DNA of 64,000 bases from Stenotrophomonas sp046736075 (GTDB lineage Bacteria; Pseudomonadota; Gammaproteobacteria; Xanthomonadales; Xanthomonadaceae), in NCBI RefSeq assembly GCF_046736075.1, contig NZ_CP177163.1, positions 3,100,001 to 3,164,000 of the forward strand, read 5' to 3'. Shown piece by piece: positions 17,657-26,902 of the stretch (position 1 is its first letter; each line of letters begins with the position of its first letter). A program made the position numbers and the translations under genes. Under the pieces are notes generated by a model. The model saw only the letters and a program-made list of their open reading frames with translations, searched no databases and was not told the DNA's origin.

Positions 17657-18862
17657 ATGAGTGAACGACATGATGTGGTGATCGTAGGCGGTGGGCTGGT
17701 TGGCGCCAGTCTGGCCATCGCGCTGGACCGCGCCGGGCGCGACGTCGGCCTGGTGGAGGCCACCCCGGCGGGGACGTTGCCGGCCGTGTTCGACCAGCGC
17801 AACCTGAGTTTTGCGGCGGCCACGGTCAATGCGCTGACCGCCTTGGGCGTGATGCAGCGGCTGGGCACGGCCGTTGGTGCGATCACCCGCATCCATGTCA
17901 GCCGGGCGGGCGATTTCGGTCGCGTGCAGATGGAGGCGGCGCAGTACCAGCGGCCGTGGTTCGGCCAGGTGGTGGTGGCGCGCGATTTCGGCCAGGCGCT
18001 GGAAACCCGCCTCGACGAGCTGACCCGCCTGACCCGCTACCGGCCGGCCCGCTTCGTCCGCCTCGGCGATACCGTGGATGGCCATCGCCAAGTGTTCATC
18101 GCCGACGACGGCGGTGAGCGTTGCCTGCTGGCGCGCCTGGTGGTGGGCGCCGATGGCACCCGCAGCGGCGTGCGCGACGCGCTGGGAATCGGCGTGGACG
18201 AACATGATTTCGAGCAGACCCTGTTCGTGTCGCGGGTGCGCGCGGCGCGCGCGCCCGACGGCACCGCCTACGAGCGCTTCACCGATACCGGCCCCACTGC
18301 GCTGCTGCCGCGCGGCGACCGCCACTACGGTGCGGTGCACGGCGTGGCCCGGGCGCAGGCCGAGGCGGTGCTGGCGCTGGACGATGCCGCGTGGCTGCAG
18401 CGCCTGCAGGATGCGATCGGGTGGCGTGCCGGGCGGCTGCTGGACAGCGGCCCGCGCAGCGCCTACCCGCTGATCCAGGTGCTGGCGCAGTCGCTGGTGG
18501 GCGAACGCGCGGTGCTGCTGGGCAATGCCGCGCAGACCATCCATCCGCTCGGTGCGCAGGGCTTCAACCTGGGCCTGCGCGATGCACTGACCCTGGCCGA
18601 ACTGGTCGCCACGGCCGACGACCCGGGCAGCGATGCGCTGTTGGCCGCACACGTGGGCCGCCGCGCGGACGACCGCGAGCAGACCATTGCCTTCTCCGGT
18701 GGGCTGGCCCGGTTGACCAGCAATCCGGCGCCGCTGATGCGGCCGCTGCGCAGCCTCGGGCTGCTGGCCGCGCAGGCCACGCCGATGCAGTCGATGCTGG
18801 TCGGCGGCGCGATGGGGTTCCGCGGCGAAGTGCCGGCACTGTGCCGGGAGGGCGCGGCATGA
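17657..18862 (+). CDS. ubiH: FAD-dependent ubiquinone hydroxylase (UbiH)
   Basis: Aromatic-ring hydroxylase of coenzyme Q synthesis, 401 residues. It has an N-terminal Rossmann FAD site VVIVGGGLVGASLA, the mid-protein GADGTRSGVR, and the C-terminal GNAAQTIHPLGAQGFNLGLRD typical of the UbiH/COQ6 family. UbiH hydroxylates carbon 4 of the octaprenyl-methoxyphenol intermediate. The gene overlaps the next hydroxylase gene by four bases (ATGA). Assignment to UbiH rather than UbiF/UbiI rests on order and overall resemblance. Confidence 0.88.
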   Translation: MSERHDVVIVGGGLVGASLAIALDRAGRDVGLVEATPAGTLPAVFDQRNLSFAAATVNALTALGVMQRLGTAVGAITRIHVSRAGDFGRVQMEAAQYQRPWFGQVVVARDFGQALETRLDELTRLTRYRPARFVRLGDTVDGHRQVFIADDGGERCLLARLVVGADGTRSGVRDALGIGVDEHDFEQTLFVSRVRAARAPDGTAYERFTDTGPTALLPRGDRHYGAVHGVARAQAEAVLALDDAAWLQRLQDAIGWRAGRLLDSGPRSAYPLIQVLAQSLVGERAVLLGNAAQTIHPLGAQGFNLGLRDALTLAELVATADDPGSDALLAAHVGRRADDREQTIAFSGGLARLTSNPAPLMRPLRSLGLLAAQATPMQSMLVGGAMGFRGEVPALCREGAA

Positions 18863-20034
18863 GCCGGCGCGCGCGCGATGTGATCGTGGTGGGCGGCGGC
18901 GTGGTCGGTGCGACCTGCGCGCTGGCGCTGGCCGATGCCGGTCTGGACGTGACACTGGTTGAAGGCCGTGAGCCGGCGCAATGGCAGCCGCAGCAGCCGG
19001 ACCTGCGCGTGTACGCGTTCGCGCCCGACAACGCGCAGCTGCTCGACGCACTGGGCGTATGGCCGGCGGTGCGCCATGCGCGCGCCTGCGCCTACCGGCG
19101 CATGCGGGTCTGGGATGCGGCCGGTGGCGACGAACTGCGTTTCGACGCCGATACCCTCGGGCGCCAGCAGCTGGGCTGGATCGTCGAGAACGATCTGCTG
19201 GTGGACCGCCTGTGGGCGGCGCTGCCTGCCGCCGGCGTGCAGGTGTGCTGCCCCGGGCGGGTGGAAGCGCTGGAGCAGGACGCGCAGGGCGTGCGGCTGC
19301 GGCTGGAGGATGGCCGTCGCCTGGAGGCGTCGCTGGCGATCGCCGCCGATGGCGCCGAGTCGACCCTGCGCCGGCTGGCGGGCCTGGAGGTGGTCCGCCA
19401 GGACTACGGCCAGCGCGGTGTGGTGGCCTATGTGGACACCGAACGCGACAACGAAGCCACCGCCTGGCAGCGCTTCCTGGTCACCGGCCCGCTGGCCGTA
19501 CTGCCGACCGGAACACGGCGCAGCTCGATCGTCTGGACCCTTCCCGACGCGGAGGCCGAGCGCGTGCTGGCGCTGGACGACGCGGCCTTCGGGCGCGAAC
19601 TGACCGCGGCCTTTGCCGGCCGCCTGGGAGCGATGATGCCGGCCTCGCGGCGCGCCGCCTTCCCGCTGCGTCGCCAGTTGGCGACTGCCTATGTGGCTGG
19701 CCGCGTGCTCGCGCTGGGCGATGCGGCGCACGTGGTGCATCCGCTAGCGGGGCAGGGCGTGAACCTCGGTCTGCGCGACGTTGCCGCGCTGCGTGGCCTG
19801 GTCCGCGATGCGCAGCAGCGCCGCCAGGACTGGATGTCGCCGCACCGGCTGCAGCGCTGGGCACGCGAACGGCGCAGCGAGAACACCGTGGCCGCCTATG
19901 GTTTCGACGCCATCAACACGGTGTTCTCCAACGACGAAATGCACCTCACCCTGGCGCGCGGCCGCGCGCTGGGCTGCGCCGGCAAGCTGCCGCCGCTGGT
20001 GTCGATGTTCTGGAAGCGCGCGGCCGGCGTGTAG
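18859..20034 (+). CDS. Second UbiH/UbiF/VisC/COQ6-family hydroxylase
   Basis: FAD monooxygenase of 391 residues, paralogous to the gene it overlaps. FAD-binding VIVVGGGVVGATCALAL near 8, AADGAESTLRRLAG in the middle, and GDAAHVVHPLAGQGVNLGLRD in the C-terminal half. Together the pair supplies two of the three ring hydroxylations of ubiquinone; this one is probably UbiI- or UbiF-like (C5 or C6 position). The exact position cannot be decided from sequence alone. Confidence 0.85.
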   Translation: MSRRARDVIVVGGGVVGATCALALADAGLDVTLVEGREPAQWQPQQPDLRVYAFAPDNAQLLDALGVWPAVRHARACAYRRMRVWDAAGGDELRFDADTLGRQQLGWIVENDLLVDRLWAALPAAGVQVCCPGRVEALEQDAQGVRLRLEDGRRLEASLAIAADGAESTLRRLAGLEVVRQDYGQRGVVAYVDTERDNEATAWQRFLVTGPLAVLPTGTRRSSIVWTLPDAEAERVLALDDAAFGRELTAAFAGRLGAMMPASRRAAFPLRRQLATAYVAGRVLALGDAAHVVHPLAGQGVNLGLRDVAALRGLVRDAQQRRQDWMSPHRLQRWARERRSENTVAAYGFDAINTVFSNDEMHLTLARGRALGCAGKLPPLVSMFWKRAAGV

Positions 20035-20036
20035 CA

Positions 20037-20055
20037 GCGGCCGCCGCCCGGCCGC
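20037..20055. terminator. GC-rich hairpin between convergent genes
   Basis: Seven-bp stem (GCGGCCG/CGGCCGC) with a 5-base loop just after the hydroxylase stop and before the convergent end of the EF-hand gene. No T-run; a possible weak terminator. Confidence 0.35.
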
Positions 20056-20059
20056 GTTG

Positions 20060-20452
20060 CTAGTCGACCAGCCAGCCGGCCAGGTCGGCGCGGTCGAGCT
20101 TGCCGCGACGCTTTACATCCAGCGCGGTGAATTCATCGGCCAGCGCGGGATTGGCCTGCGCCTCTTCGCGGCTGATGAAGCCGTCGCCATCCACGTCGAG
20201 CGCCTGGAAGGCGAACCGGTACTGGCCAACCACGGCCACCGGCTGCACCGACCGCACCGTGACCTCGGCCTCACCGGCCGGCGCCGGCAGCGTCACCTGG
20301 TGGGTGACCTTGCCCTGCGCGAGCGGCTGGGTGCGCACGCTGACCGGGACCTCGCGCAGCGGTGCGCTGATGGCCGGGGGTGGGGTATGGACCTGGGCAC
20401 AGACAACCGCCGGCACCCACAGCAACAGGGCCAGGCTGGAAAGACGTCGCAT
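20060..20452 (-). CDS. Exported EF-hand calcium-binding protein
   Basis: 130-residue protein from ATG 20452, with GGAG six bases upstream. Signal peptide (ending VVCAQ near 19), a Val/Thr/Pro-rich segment, then an EF-hand pair near the C-terminus. The first loop, DVDGDGFISREE, has all the canonical calcium ligands. The second, DVKRRGKLDRADL, lacks acidic residues at positions 3 and 5 and is probably degenerate. Likely a periplasmic calcium-responsive protein; partner unknown. Confidence 0.8.
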   Translation of the reverse strand: MRRLSSLALLLWVPAVVCAQVHTPPPAISAPLREVPVSVRTQPLAQGKVTHQVTLPAPAGEAEVTVRSVQPVAVVGQYRFAFQALDVDGDGFISREEAQANPALADEFTALDVKRRGKLDRADLAGWLVD

Positions 20453-20511
20453 GGCGATCTCCGGATCAAAGGGGAAACGCCGACGCGCCCGCAGGTGGCG
20501 CGTCGGGCGGG

Positions 20512-21558
20512 TCATCGCAACGGCGAGGCCAGCACCGTGATTTCCTCACGGTCGTGGTACAGCTGCTTGGCACGCACCACCAGCGGCTTGTCGGCCTGCT
20601 CCTGGAACAGGTCCAGGCACATGCGGGTCTCGTCCCAGCGCTTCTTCATCGGCAGCTTGAGGTTGAAGATCGCGTGGCGGCACCAGCCCTCGCGGAACCA
20701 GGTGGCCATGCGCTCGGCAACCCGACGCGGCTGTTCGACCATGTCACAGACCATCCAGTCCAGCGGCGTTTCCGGCTGCCAGTGGAAGCCGTCGGCGCGC
20801 AGGTGCTCGACCAGCCCGGTCTCCAGCACATGGTCGCGCAGCGGGCCGTTGTCCACGCTGATCACATGGACGTGCTGGCGGGTGAGCACCCAGGTCCAGC
20901 CACCCGGTGCGGCGCCGAGATCGGCCGCGCGCATGCCCGGTACCACCAGCTTCTCGCGCTCGTCGGGCGTCATCAGGGTGAGCAGCGCCTCATCCAGCTT
21001 GAGAGCCGAACGCGACGGTGCATCGGGCAGCAGCTTCAGGCGCGGGATGCCCAGTGCCCAGGGCGCGCTGTCGCGGGTGTCGGCGACGCACACAAAGGCA
21101 TGGCGCCCGTCCACGAACACGATGTGCAGGCGAGGCAGGGCGGTGTTGGCCTTGTCGGTCAGCAGCCCGGCCTTGCGCAGTGCCGGGCGCAGCGCGTTGC
21201 CGAACGCGCGGGCCAGCCCGGCCAGCGGCTTGCCTTCGTCGGAGTCCGGGTGTTCCACCCACATGTCGCCGAAGCGCAGCTGGCCCGCCAGCGCGGCCAG
21301 GATCGGGGTGATGCGGTCACTCGGGTCCAGGTCGCGCAGTTCGGCCAGCACCACCAGCTTCTGCCGCGCGAAGATCAGCGAACGCCACGGCAATGCCTTG
21401 GACAGCGCGGCGCCTTCGTCGGTGGCAAACAGCACGTAGCCATCATTGCGCTGGGTGCGCGCATACCCGGCGATGCCGGCATACGCGGCGCGCTCGGACA
21501 GTTCACCGGCCAGTTCGGGCTCGAAGCCCTGGCGGCACAGACACAGCAGGCCGCTCAT
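20512..21558 (-). CDS. rlmM: 23S rRNA 2'-O-ribose C2498 methyltransferase
   Basis: SAM-dependent methylation of the ribose of C2498 in 23S rRNA. 348 residues: N-terminal THUMP-like part beginning CLCRQGFEPELAGEL, LPWRSLIFARQK near 56, then a Rossmann methyltransferase domain with ADLGAAPGGWTWVLTRQ and VCDMVEQP. Slightly shorter than the ~366-residue E. coli protein. Its stop lies just 5' of the EF-hand gene on the same strand. Confidence 0.93.
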   Translation of the reverse strand: MSGLLCLCRQGFEPELAGELSERAAYAGIAGYARTQRNDGYVLFATDEGAALSKALPWRSLIFARQKLVVLAELRDLDPSDRITPILAALAGQLRFGDMWVEHPDSDEGKPLAGLARAFGNALRPALRKAGLLTDKANTALPRLHIVFVDGRHAFVCVADTRDSAPWALGIPRLKLLPDAPSRSALKLDEALLTLMTPDEREKLVVPGMRAADLGAAPGGWTWVLTRQHVHVISVDNGPLRDHVLETGLVEHLRADGFHWQPETPLDWMVCDMVEQPRRVAERMATWFREGWCRHAIFNLKLPMKKRWDETRMCLDLFQEQADKPLVVRAKQLYHDREEITVLASPLR

Positions 21559-21582
21559 CGAATCGCGCCCGAAGCGCGGCGG

Positions 21583-22143
21583 TCAGTAATGCGCACCGTT
21601 GGTCTCCCCGTACTGGCGCAGCACGGCGCGTGCCGCGTCGCGCTCGATATCGCGCACCACCTCGATGCCGCGCTGGTTGAGTTCGCCAACCCAGTCGGCC
21701 GGCAGCGGGCCTTCGTCGAACGCCGTGAGCTCTTCCACATCCTGTGCGCTGGCACCTATGAGCAGGCGGTCGATGCCGGCCCAGACGGTGGCGCCATAGC
21801 ACTGGCAGCACGGCTGCGAGGAGGTGGCGAGCGTGATCGGGCTCAGCACATCGTTCAGGCGCGGGGTCTGCAGGCGCTGCTGGGCCAGCATGTAGGCCAT
21901 GTTCTCGGCATGCGCCAGCGAGGTGGTATGCGGCACCACGCGGTTGACGCCGGCGGCGATGACGCGATGGTCCGGGCCGAACACCACCGCGCCAAACGGA
22001 CCGCCGGTCTGCGCCTCGACATTCAGGCGCGACAGTTCGATCGCCAGCGCGACCTTGTCGGCATCGCCGGGATAGGCGCGGCTGAGGTCGATCTGGTCGT
22101 GGATCCAGGCGGGCAGGGTGAGGTGGACTTGCGCGTACAGCAT
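21583..22143 (-). CDS. Nucleoside deaminase (CMP/dCMP deaminase fold)
   Basis: Zinc-dependent deaminase of 186 residues. The family signature is intact: HAE in SLAHAENMAY (zinc His and proton-shuttle Glu) and PCCQC (two zinc Cys). The N-terminal half includes GGPFGAVVFGPDHRV, as in guanine deaminase and tRNA adenosine deaminase relatives. The substrate may be guanine or another purine; the E-L-TAFDEG segment is typical of the GuaD-like group. Upstream 22144-22339 holds no gene. Confidence 0.87.
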   Translation of the reverse strand: MLYAQVHLTLPAWIHDQIDLSRAYPGDADKVALAIELSRLNVEAQTGGPFGAVVFGPDHRVIAAGVNRVVPHTTSLAHAENMAYMLAQQRLQTPRLNDVLSPITLATSSQPCCQCYGATVWAGIDRLLIGASAQDVEELTAFDEGPLPADWVGELNQRGIEVVRDIERDAARAVLRQYGETNGAHY

Positions 22144-22311
22144 CGGGGCGTGGGCCTCTTCTGGGACGGAGCAGCGGCAGTGTATCGGGCCGTGCGTAGG
22201 GATGCCGTGCCCGCGCTGAACGCGGCCACGGGCCTGCCGGCGCAGGGCGTGCGCCGGGTTCGGGACTGCCGGGGCGAAGGCCCTGCCGGTGCAGGGCTCC
22301 GCTGGAACGTG

Positions 22312-22330
22312 GCCGGTGCCAGGCACCGGC
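22312..22330 (-). terminator. Hairpin after glnS
   Basis: Perfect 8-bp inverted repeat GCCGGTGC/GCACCGGC with a 3-base loop, ten bases beyond the glnS stop on the minus strand. No T-run. Likely a 3' end structure or terminator. The rest of 22144-22311 shows no feature. Confidence 0.45.
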
Positions 22331-22339
22331 AGGGACGGC

Positions 22340-24088
22340 TTACGCCGACCAGGTATCGCGCAGGGTCACGCTGCGGTTGAACACCGGCGTGGCCGCGGTG
22401 TGGTCGCGGCGATCGGCGACGAAGTAGCCGGTGCGCTCGAACTGGAAGGACTGCTCCGGCGCGGCGCTGGCCGCGGCCGGTTCAACATAGCCGGTGACGG
22501 TGCGGCGCGACGCCGGATTGAGGTAATCGCGGTAGGTCTTGCCGTCGGATTCGTCGTCCGGGTTGGGCACCGAGAACAGGCGGTCGTACAGGCGGATCTC
22601 CGCCGGCACCGCGTGCACCGCGCTGACCCAGTGGATGGTGCCCTTGACCTTGCGGTTGGCGCCTTCCATGCCCGGGCGCGAGTCCGGGTCCAGCCAGCCG
22701 CGCAGTTCGGTGATGGTGCCGTCGGCATCCTTGATCACCTCATCGCAGCGGATGATGCCGGCACCGCGCAGGCGCACTTCGCCGCCCGGCACCAGGCGCT
22801 TCCAGCCCTTCGGCGGGATCTCGGCGAAGTCCTCGCGTTCGATCCACAGCGCGCGTGCGAACGGCACCTCGCGGGTACCGAACGCCTCGTCCTTGGGATG
22901 GTTGGAGAAGGTCAGCGTCTCCGCGTGGCCCTCGGGCAGGTTGGTCAGCACCAGCTTGACCGGATCGATCACCGCCATGCGGCGCGCGGCGGCGCTGTCC
23001 AGGTCTTCGCGCAGCGCGCCTTCAAGCACGCTGAAATCGATCAGTGAATTCTGCTTGCTGATGCCCACGCGCTCGGCGAACAGGCGCATCGCGGCCGGGG
23101 TGTAGCCGCGGCGGCGCAGGCCCTGCAGGGTCGGCATGCGCGGGTCTTCCCAGCCATCCACCAGCTGTTCGGTGACCAGCGCCATCAGCTTGCGCTTGCT
23201 CATCACCGTGTAGTTGATGTTCAAGCGCGAGAATTCGATCTGGCGCGGCTTGGCCGCTTCGCGCGGCAGCCCGCGCTCGACCAGCGGGGCGGTCAGCGCG
23301 TCGTCGTGCGCGAAGTCCACGTTGTCCACGCACCAGTCGTACAGCGGGCGGTGGTCTTCGAACTCCAGCGTGCACAGCGAGTGGGTGATGCCCTCGAGCG
23401 AGTCGCCGAGCGCATGCGCGAAGTCGTACATCGGGTAGATCGGCCAGGCGTTGCCGGTGTTCTGATGCTCGACGTGCTTGATCCGGTACAGGGCCGGGTC
23501 GCGCAGGTTGATGTTGCCGCTGGCCATGTCGATCTTCGCGCGCACGGTGCGTGCACCGTCCGGGAATTCGCCGGCGCGCATGCGGGCGAACAGGTCCAGG
23601 TTCTCCGCCACGCTGCGGTCGCGGAACGGCGACGGGCGGCCCGGCTCGGTCAGGGTGCCGCGGTAGGCGCGCACTTCCTCGGCCGACAGGTCGCACACAT
23701 ACGCCTTGCCATCGCGGATCAGTTTCTGGGCGGCCAGGTAGTAGGCGTCGAAGTAGTCCGAGGCATGGCGCAGCTCGTTCCACTCAAAGCCCAGCCAGCG
23801 CACGTCGTCCTGGATCGCCGCCACGTACTCGGGGTCTTCCTTGGCCGGGTTGGTATCGTCGAAACGCAGGTTGCACACGCCGCCGAACTCGCCGGCGATG
23901 CCGAAGTTCAGGCAGATCGACTTGGCATGGCCGATGTGCAGGTAGCCGTTGGGCTCCGGCGGGAAGCGCGTTTTGATCGCGGCATGCTTGCCGGCAGCCA
24001 GGTCCTCGCGGACGATCTGACGGATGAAATCCCGCTTTTCGTGGGTTTCCGGAAGGGCGTCGGTGGGGGTGGCGGTAGACTCGGACAT
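22340..24088 (-). CDS. glnS: Glutaminyl-tRNA synthetase
   Basis: Class I aminoacyl-tRNA synthetase charging tRNA-Gln directly. 582 residues. Active-site motifs: PNGYLHIGHAKS near 47 (HIGH) and VMSKRKL near 292 (KMSKS equivalent). The beta-barrel anticodon-binding C-terminus is full length. The window also encodes tRNA-Gln(TTG) at 63112. The tail ends normally in RSVTLRDTWSA. Confidence 0.97.
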   Translation of the reverse strand: MSESTATPTDALPETHEKRDFIRQIVREDLAAGKHAAIKTRFPPEPNGYLHIGHAKSICLNFGIAGEFGGVCNLRFDDTNPAKEDPEYVAAIQDDVRWLGFEWNELRHASDYFDAYYLAAQKLIRDGKAYVCDLSAEEVRAYRGTLTEPGRPSPFRDRSVAENLDLFARMRAGEFPDGARTVRAKIDMASGNINLRDPALYRIKHVEHQNTGNAWPIYPMYDFAHALGDSLEGITHSLCTLEFEDHRPLYDWCVDNVDFAHDDALTAPLVERGLPREAAKPRQIEFSRLNINYTVMSKRKLMALVTEQLVDGWEDPRMPTLQGLRRRGYTPAAMRLFAERVGISKQNSLIDFSVLEGALREDLDSAAARRMAVIDPVKLVLTNLPEGHAETLTFSNHPKDEAFGTREVPFARALWIEREDFAEIPPKGWKRLVPGGEVRLRGAGIIRCDEVIKDADGTITELRGWLDPDSRPGMEGANRKVKGTIHWVSAVHAVPAEIRLYDRLFSVPNPDDESDGKTYRDYLNPASRRTVTGYVEPAAASAAPEQSFQFERTGYFVADRRDHTAATPVFNRSVTLRDTWSA

Positions 24089-24189
24089 GATGCGCGGTCG
24101 CAGTTAACAGGCAGAAAGACCAACAGTTTAGCCTGTCGCAACGCGCCAGGCTAAACGGCGGCCGGCATTGCGAATGGGTGGGGCCGCGC

Positions 24190-24258
24190 GTGGAGCCGGC
24201 CAGCGGCCGGCACTACGGCTGGGCGGCGCGTGTGGAGCCGGCCAGCGGCCGGCGTTGC
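24190..24258. repeat. Two SMAG-type palindromes
   Basis: Two tandem copies (24190-24216 and 24232-24258), 42 bp apart, each GAGCCGGCCAGCGGCCGGC with a CTAC or TTGC end; a decayed third copy lies at about 24156-24172. Variant of the GTAG palindrome family with the GCCGGCC/GGCCGGC stem. They lie between divergent glnS and the DUF2007 gene. Confidence 0.8.
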
Positions 24259-24314
24259 GGGTGGGTGGGGGCCGCGGCGGGGTATCCTGCACCCACATCC
24301 GCTGGAGCTCCCCC

Positions 24315-24581
24315 ATGCACGTCATCTACCAGGCCGACAACCTGTTCGACGCCCATCTGGTCAAGCATGCGCTGGAGGACGCCGGCATCCCGGCCTTCGT
24401 GTTCGGCGAGTCCCTGCTGGGCGGCATGGGCGAACTGCCCCTGTTCGGTGTGCTGCGGGTCTGTGTGCCGGACCTGGCGCGGCCCGAGGCCGAGGCGATC
24501 GTGACCGGGCTGGACTTGGGCGGCCCGCAGGATGCCCCCATATTCGACGGTGACGAAAGCGCCGGCCTGTTGCCGGCCTAG
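24315..24581 (+). CDS. DUF2007-family small protein
   Basis: 88-residue protein starting at ATG 24315 with GGAG upstream. Matches the DUF2007 family of putative signal-transducing proteins: YQADNLFDAHLVKHALEDAGIPAFV near the start and a GELPLFGVLRVCVPD centre, a small ferredoxin-like fold. Precise function unknown. The stop is nine bases before the msrA start, so they are likely co-transcribed. Confidence 0.85.
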   Translation: MHVIYQADNLFDAHLVKHALEDAGIPAFVFGESLLGGMGELPLFGVLRVCVPDLARPEAEAIVTGLDLGGPQDAPIFDGDESAGLLPA

Positions 24582-24590
24582 GAGACCGCC

Positions 24591-25262
24591 ATGTTGGGAA
24601 TTGCCAAGGGCCTGTTGGGCATCGGCGCGTTCAAGCAGCGCCTGCCGCGCCCGGACGAGGCCCTGCCGGGCCGGGAGCATCCCCTGCCGCTGCACAACCA
24701 GCACTACGTCAACAGCCACCCGCTCAAGGACGGCTTTGCCGGCCTGCAGCGCATCCGCGTGGCGATGGGCTGCTTCTGGGGCGCCGAGCGCAAGTTCTGG
24801 ACCCTGCCGGGCGTGTATTCCACCTCGGTGGGCTATGCCGGCGGCAGCACCCCCAATCCCACCTACGAAGAAGTCTGCTCGGGTCTGACCGGGCATACCG
24901 AGATCGTGGAGGTGGTCTTCGACCCGGCCATCATCAGCCTGGCCGAGGTGCTGCAGGTGTTCTGGGAAAACCATGACCCCACCCAGGGCATGCGCCAGGG
25001 CAACGACACCGGTACCCAGTACCGTTCGGCGATCCATGCCACCAGCCAGGCCCAGTACGAGGCCGCGCTGGCCAGCCGCGATGCCTACCAGCAGCGGCTG
25101 AGCGACGCCGGCTATGGCGCCATCACCACCGACATCGCCTTCCCGGCCCCCGCGTACTACTACGCCGAGGACTACCACCAGCAGTACCTGGCCAAGAACC
25201 CGAACGGTTACTGCGGCATAGGCGGCACCGGCGTAAGCTGCCCGATCGGCGTAGATGCCTAA
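24591..25262 (+). CDS. msrA: Peptide-methionine (S)-S-oxide reductase
   Basis: Repairs oxidised methionine in proteins. 223 residues with catalytic Cys at 61 in MGCFWGAERKFW, and GYAGGSTPNPTYEEVCSG downstream. The long N-terminal segment (about 55 residues before the active site) matches the longer E. coli-type MsrA. The C-terminal YCGIGGTGVSCP supplies the resolving cysteines. It lies near the peroxide-stress genes ahpC/ahpF/oxyR but is on the other strand. Confidence 0.95.
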   Translation: MLGIAKGLLGIGAFKQRLPRPDEALPGREHPLPLHNQHYVNSHPLKDGFAGLQRIRVAMGCFWGAERKFWTLPGVYSTSVGYAGGSTPNPTYEEVCSGLTGHTEIVEVVFDPAIISLAEVLQVFWENHDPTQGMRQGNDTGTQYRSAIHATSQAQYEAALASRDAYQQRLSDAGYGAITTDIAFPAPAYYYAEDYHQQYLAKNPNGYCGIGGTGVSCPIGVDA

Positions 25263-25268
25263 ACACCC

Positions 25269-25291
25269 GTAGTGCCGGGCTCTGCCCGGCA
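25269..25291. repeat. SMAG-type palindrome with decayed copies
   Basis: GTAG followed by GCCGGGC-TCT-GCCCGGC, seven bases after the msrA stop. Two decayed half-copies (CTCTGCCCGG) follow to about 25342. Confidence 0.75.
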
Positions 25292-25390
25292 AGGGATCCG
25301 ATGCGCTCTGCCCGGCAAGGGATCCATCGCGCTCTGCCCGGGCACAACGCCATCAGGACGCCCGCAACGGGCACACATCCAGACAAAAAC

Positions 25391-25419
25391 GGGACGGATG
25401 CAGTCACTGCGTCCGTCCC
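25391..25419 (-). terminator. Intrinsic terminator of tal
   Basis: Inverted repeat of 12 bases (one wobble pair) with a 5-base loop, GGGACGGATGCA/TGCGTCCGTCCC. On the minus strand it is followed by GTTTTTG, the form of a rho-independent terminator for the transaldolase transcript. It may also stop msrA read-through. Confidence 0.8.
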
Positions 25420-25447
25420 GCCTCGGCGTCCAGCAACGCGCTGTCGC

Positions 25448-26410
25448 TTACAGCCGTTCGCGGATCGTCTGGCGCAGGGCGTCCAGGTCCTTGGCGAACG
25501 CATCAATGCCGGCGGCCAGCTTCTCGGTGGCCATCGGGTCGGCGGCCAGGTCGGTCGCGAACCGGGTGGCGTCGATCGGCGGTGCGGTGACCGGTTCGGC
25601 GGCACCGGCGACGAGCATGCGCGGCAGGTCGCCGTGGTCGGCGTCCAGCTTCTCCAGCAGGTCCGGCGAAATGGTCAGGCGGTCGCAGCCGGCCAGCGCC
25701 TCGATCTGCGCCGTCGAGCGGAACGAGGCGCCCATCACCACCGTCGGCGAGCCGCGGCGCTTGAACTCGGCATACACGCCGCGCACGAACACCACACCCG
25801 GATCGTCGTCGATGGTTGCCGGGGTCTGCCCGTTGGCCACGTACCAGTCCAGAATGCGGCCGACGAACGGCGAAATCAGGAACGCACCGGCTTCACTGCA
25901 GGCCAGGGCCTGGGTCGGATTGAAGATCAGCGTCAGGTTGCAGTCGATCCCTTCGGCCTGCAGCTGGCGCGCTGCTTCCACGCCCGCCCAGGTGGCGGCG
26001 ATCTTGATCAGCACCTTGCTGCGCGGCACGCCGGCCGCCTCGTACATGGCGATGAACTGGCGCGCCTTGGCCACCGTGGCCTCCGTGTCGTGGGCCTGGT
26101 CGGCATCCACCTCGGTGGACACCCGGCCCGGCACCAGCGTGCTCAGCAGCGTGCCCACGCCAACGGTCAGGCGGTCGGCCACGGCGTGCACGATGGTTTC
26201 GCGCTCGCCGGACTGCCCACGCCCCCACGCCAGCGCGCTCTCGATCAGATCGGCGTACACCGGCAGGTCCAGCGCCTTCTTCACCAGCGTCGGGTTGGTC
26301 GTGCAGTCGACCGGCTTCAAGCGCTTGATCGCCTCGTAGTCGCCGGTATCGGCCACCACGACGGAGAGATCACGCAACTGGGTGAGTTTGGACGGAGAAA
26401 CGGTGTTCAT
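25448..26410 (-). CDS. tal: Transaldolase
   Basis: Pentose-phosphate enzyme moving a dihydroxyacetone unit between sugar phosphates. 320 residues from ATG 26410, which has AGGAG five bases upstream. The N-terminal VDCTTNPTLVKKAL (transaldolase signature), the Schiff-base lysine in KVLIKIAATWAG, and NLTLIFNPTQA are all present. Monocistronic with its own terminator; downstream of rnk on the same strand. Confidence 0.96.
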   Translation of the reverse strand: MNTVSPSKLTQLRDLSVVVADTGDYEAIKRLKPVDCTTNPTLVKKALDLPVYADLIESALAWGRGQSGERETIVHAVADRLTVGVGTLLSTLVPGRVSTEVDADQAHDTEATVAKARQFIAMYEAAGVPRSKVLIKIAATWAGVEAARQLQAEGIDCNLTLIFNPTQALACSEAGAFLISPFVGRILDWYVANGQTPATIDDDPGVVFVRGVYAEFKRRGSPTVVMGASFRSTAQIEALAGCDRLTISPDLLEKLDADHGDLPRMLVAGAAEPVTAPPIDATRFATDLAADPMATEKLAAGIDAFAKDLDALRQTIRERL

Positions 26411-26458
26411 TGCCACTCCTGGAGGGGACGGAAGAACCGGCGCGCAACGCAGCGCGGT

Positions 26459-26863
26459 TCAGGAATTCGGGTTGTGGACGGCGGTGACGCGCAGGCGCAG
26501 CTTGCGGCCGCCCGGGGCATCCCAGTCCATGCTCTGGCCAACCGACAGGCCCAGCAGGGCGGTGCCCACCGGCGCAAGGATCGAGACCTTGCCCTGTTCC
26601 ACGTCGGCTTCGCGGGGGTAGACCAGCGTCAGCACGTGTTTTTCGTTCTGCAGCTCATCTTCGCACTCCACGCGCGAATGCATCATGACGGTGCCGTCGG
26701 GCATCGCGTCCGGTGCCATCACGGTGGCGCGGTTGAGTTCTTTGGCAAGCGCGATCGCGGCCGGCGTCTGGCCGACGGCGGGGGCGTCGAGCATCGCTTC
26801 CAGGCGATCCATATCGTGGCTGGAAACAATGATCGACGGGGGCAGTCCGCTGGATGTGGACAT
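26459..26863 (-). CDS. rnk: Nucleoside diphosphate kinase regulator (Rnk)
   Basis: GreA/GreB-like protein of 134 residues, near the 136 of E. coli Rnk. It has a short N-terminal coiled coil followed by the FKBP-like domain with MNSRV-type MMHSRVECEDEL, TLVYPREAD and ILAPVGTALLGLSVGQSM. Rnk binds RNA polymerase but lacks the long cleavage hairpin of GreA. It follows oxyR, separated by two terminator-like hairpins, so it is likely transcribed separately. Confidence 0.9.
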   Translation of the reverse strand: MSTSSGLPPSIIVSSHDMDRLEAMLDAPAVGQTPAAIALAKELNRATVMAPDAMPDGTVMMHSRVECEDELQNEKHVLTLVYPREADVEQGKVSILAPVGTALLGLSVGQSMDWDAPGGRKLRLRVTAVHNPNS

Positions 26864-26902
26864 GGTGAAGCTCCTTGCGTATTTGTTGATGGCCCATGCA
26901 AA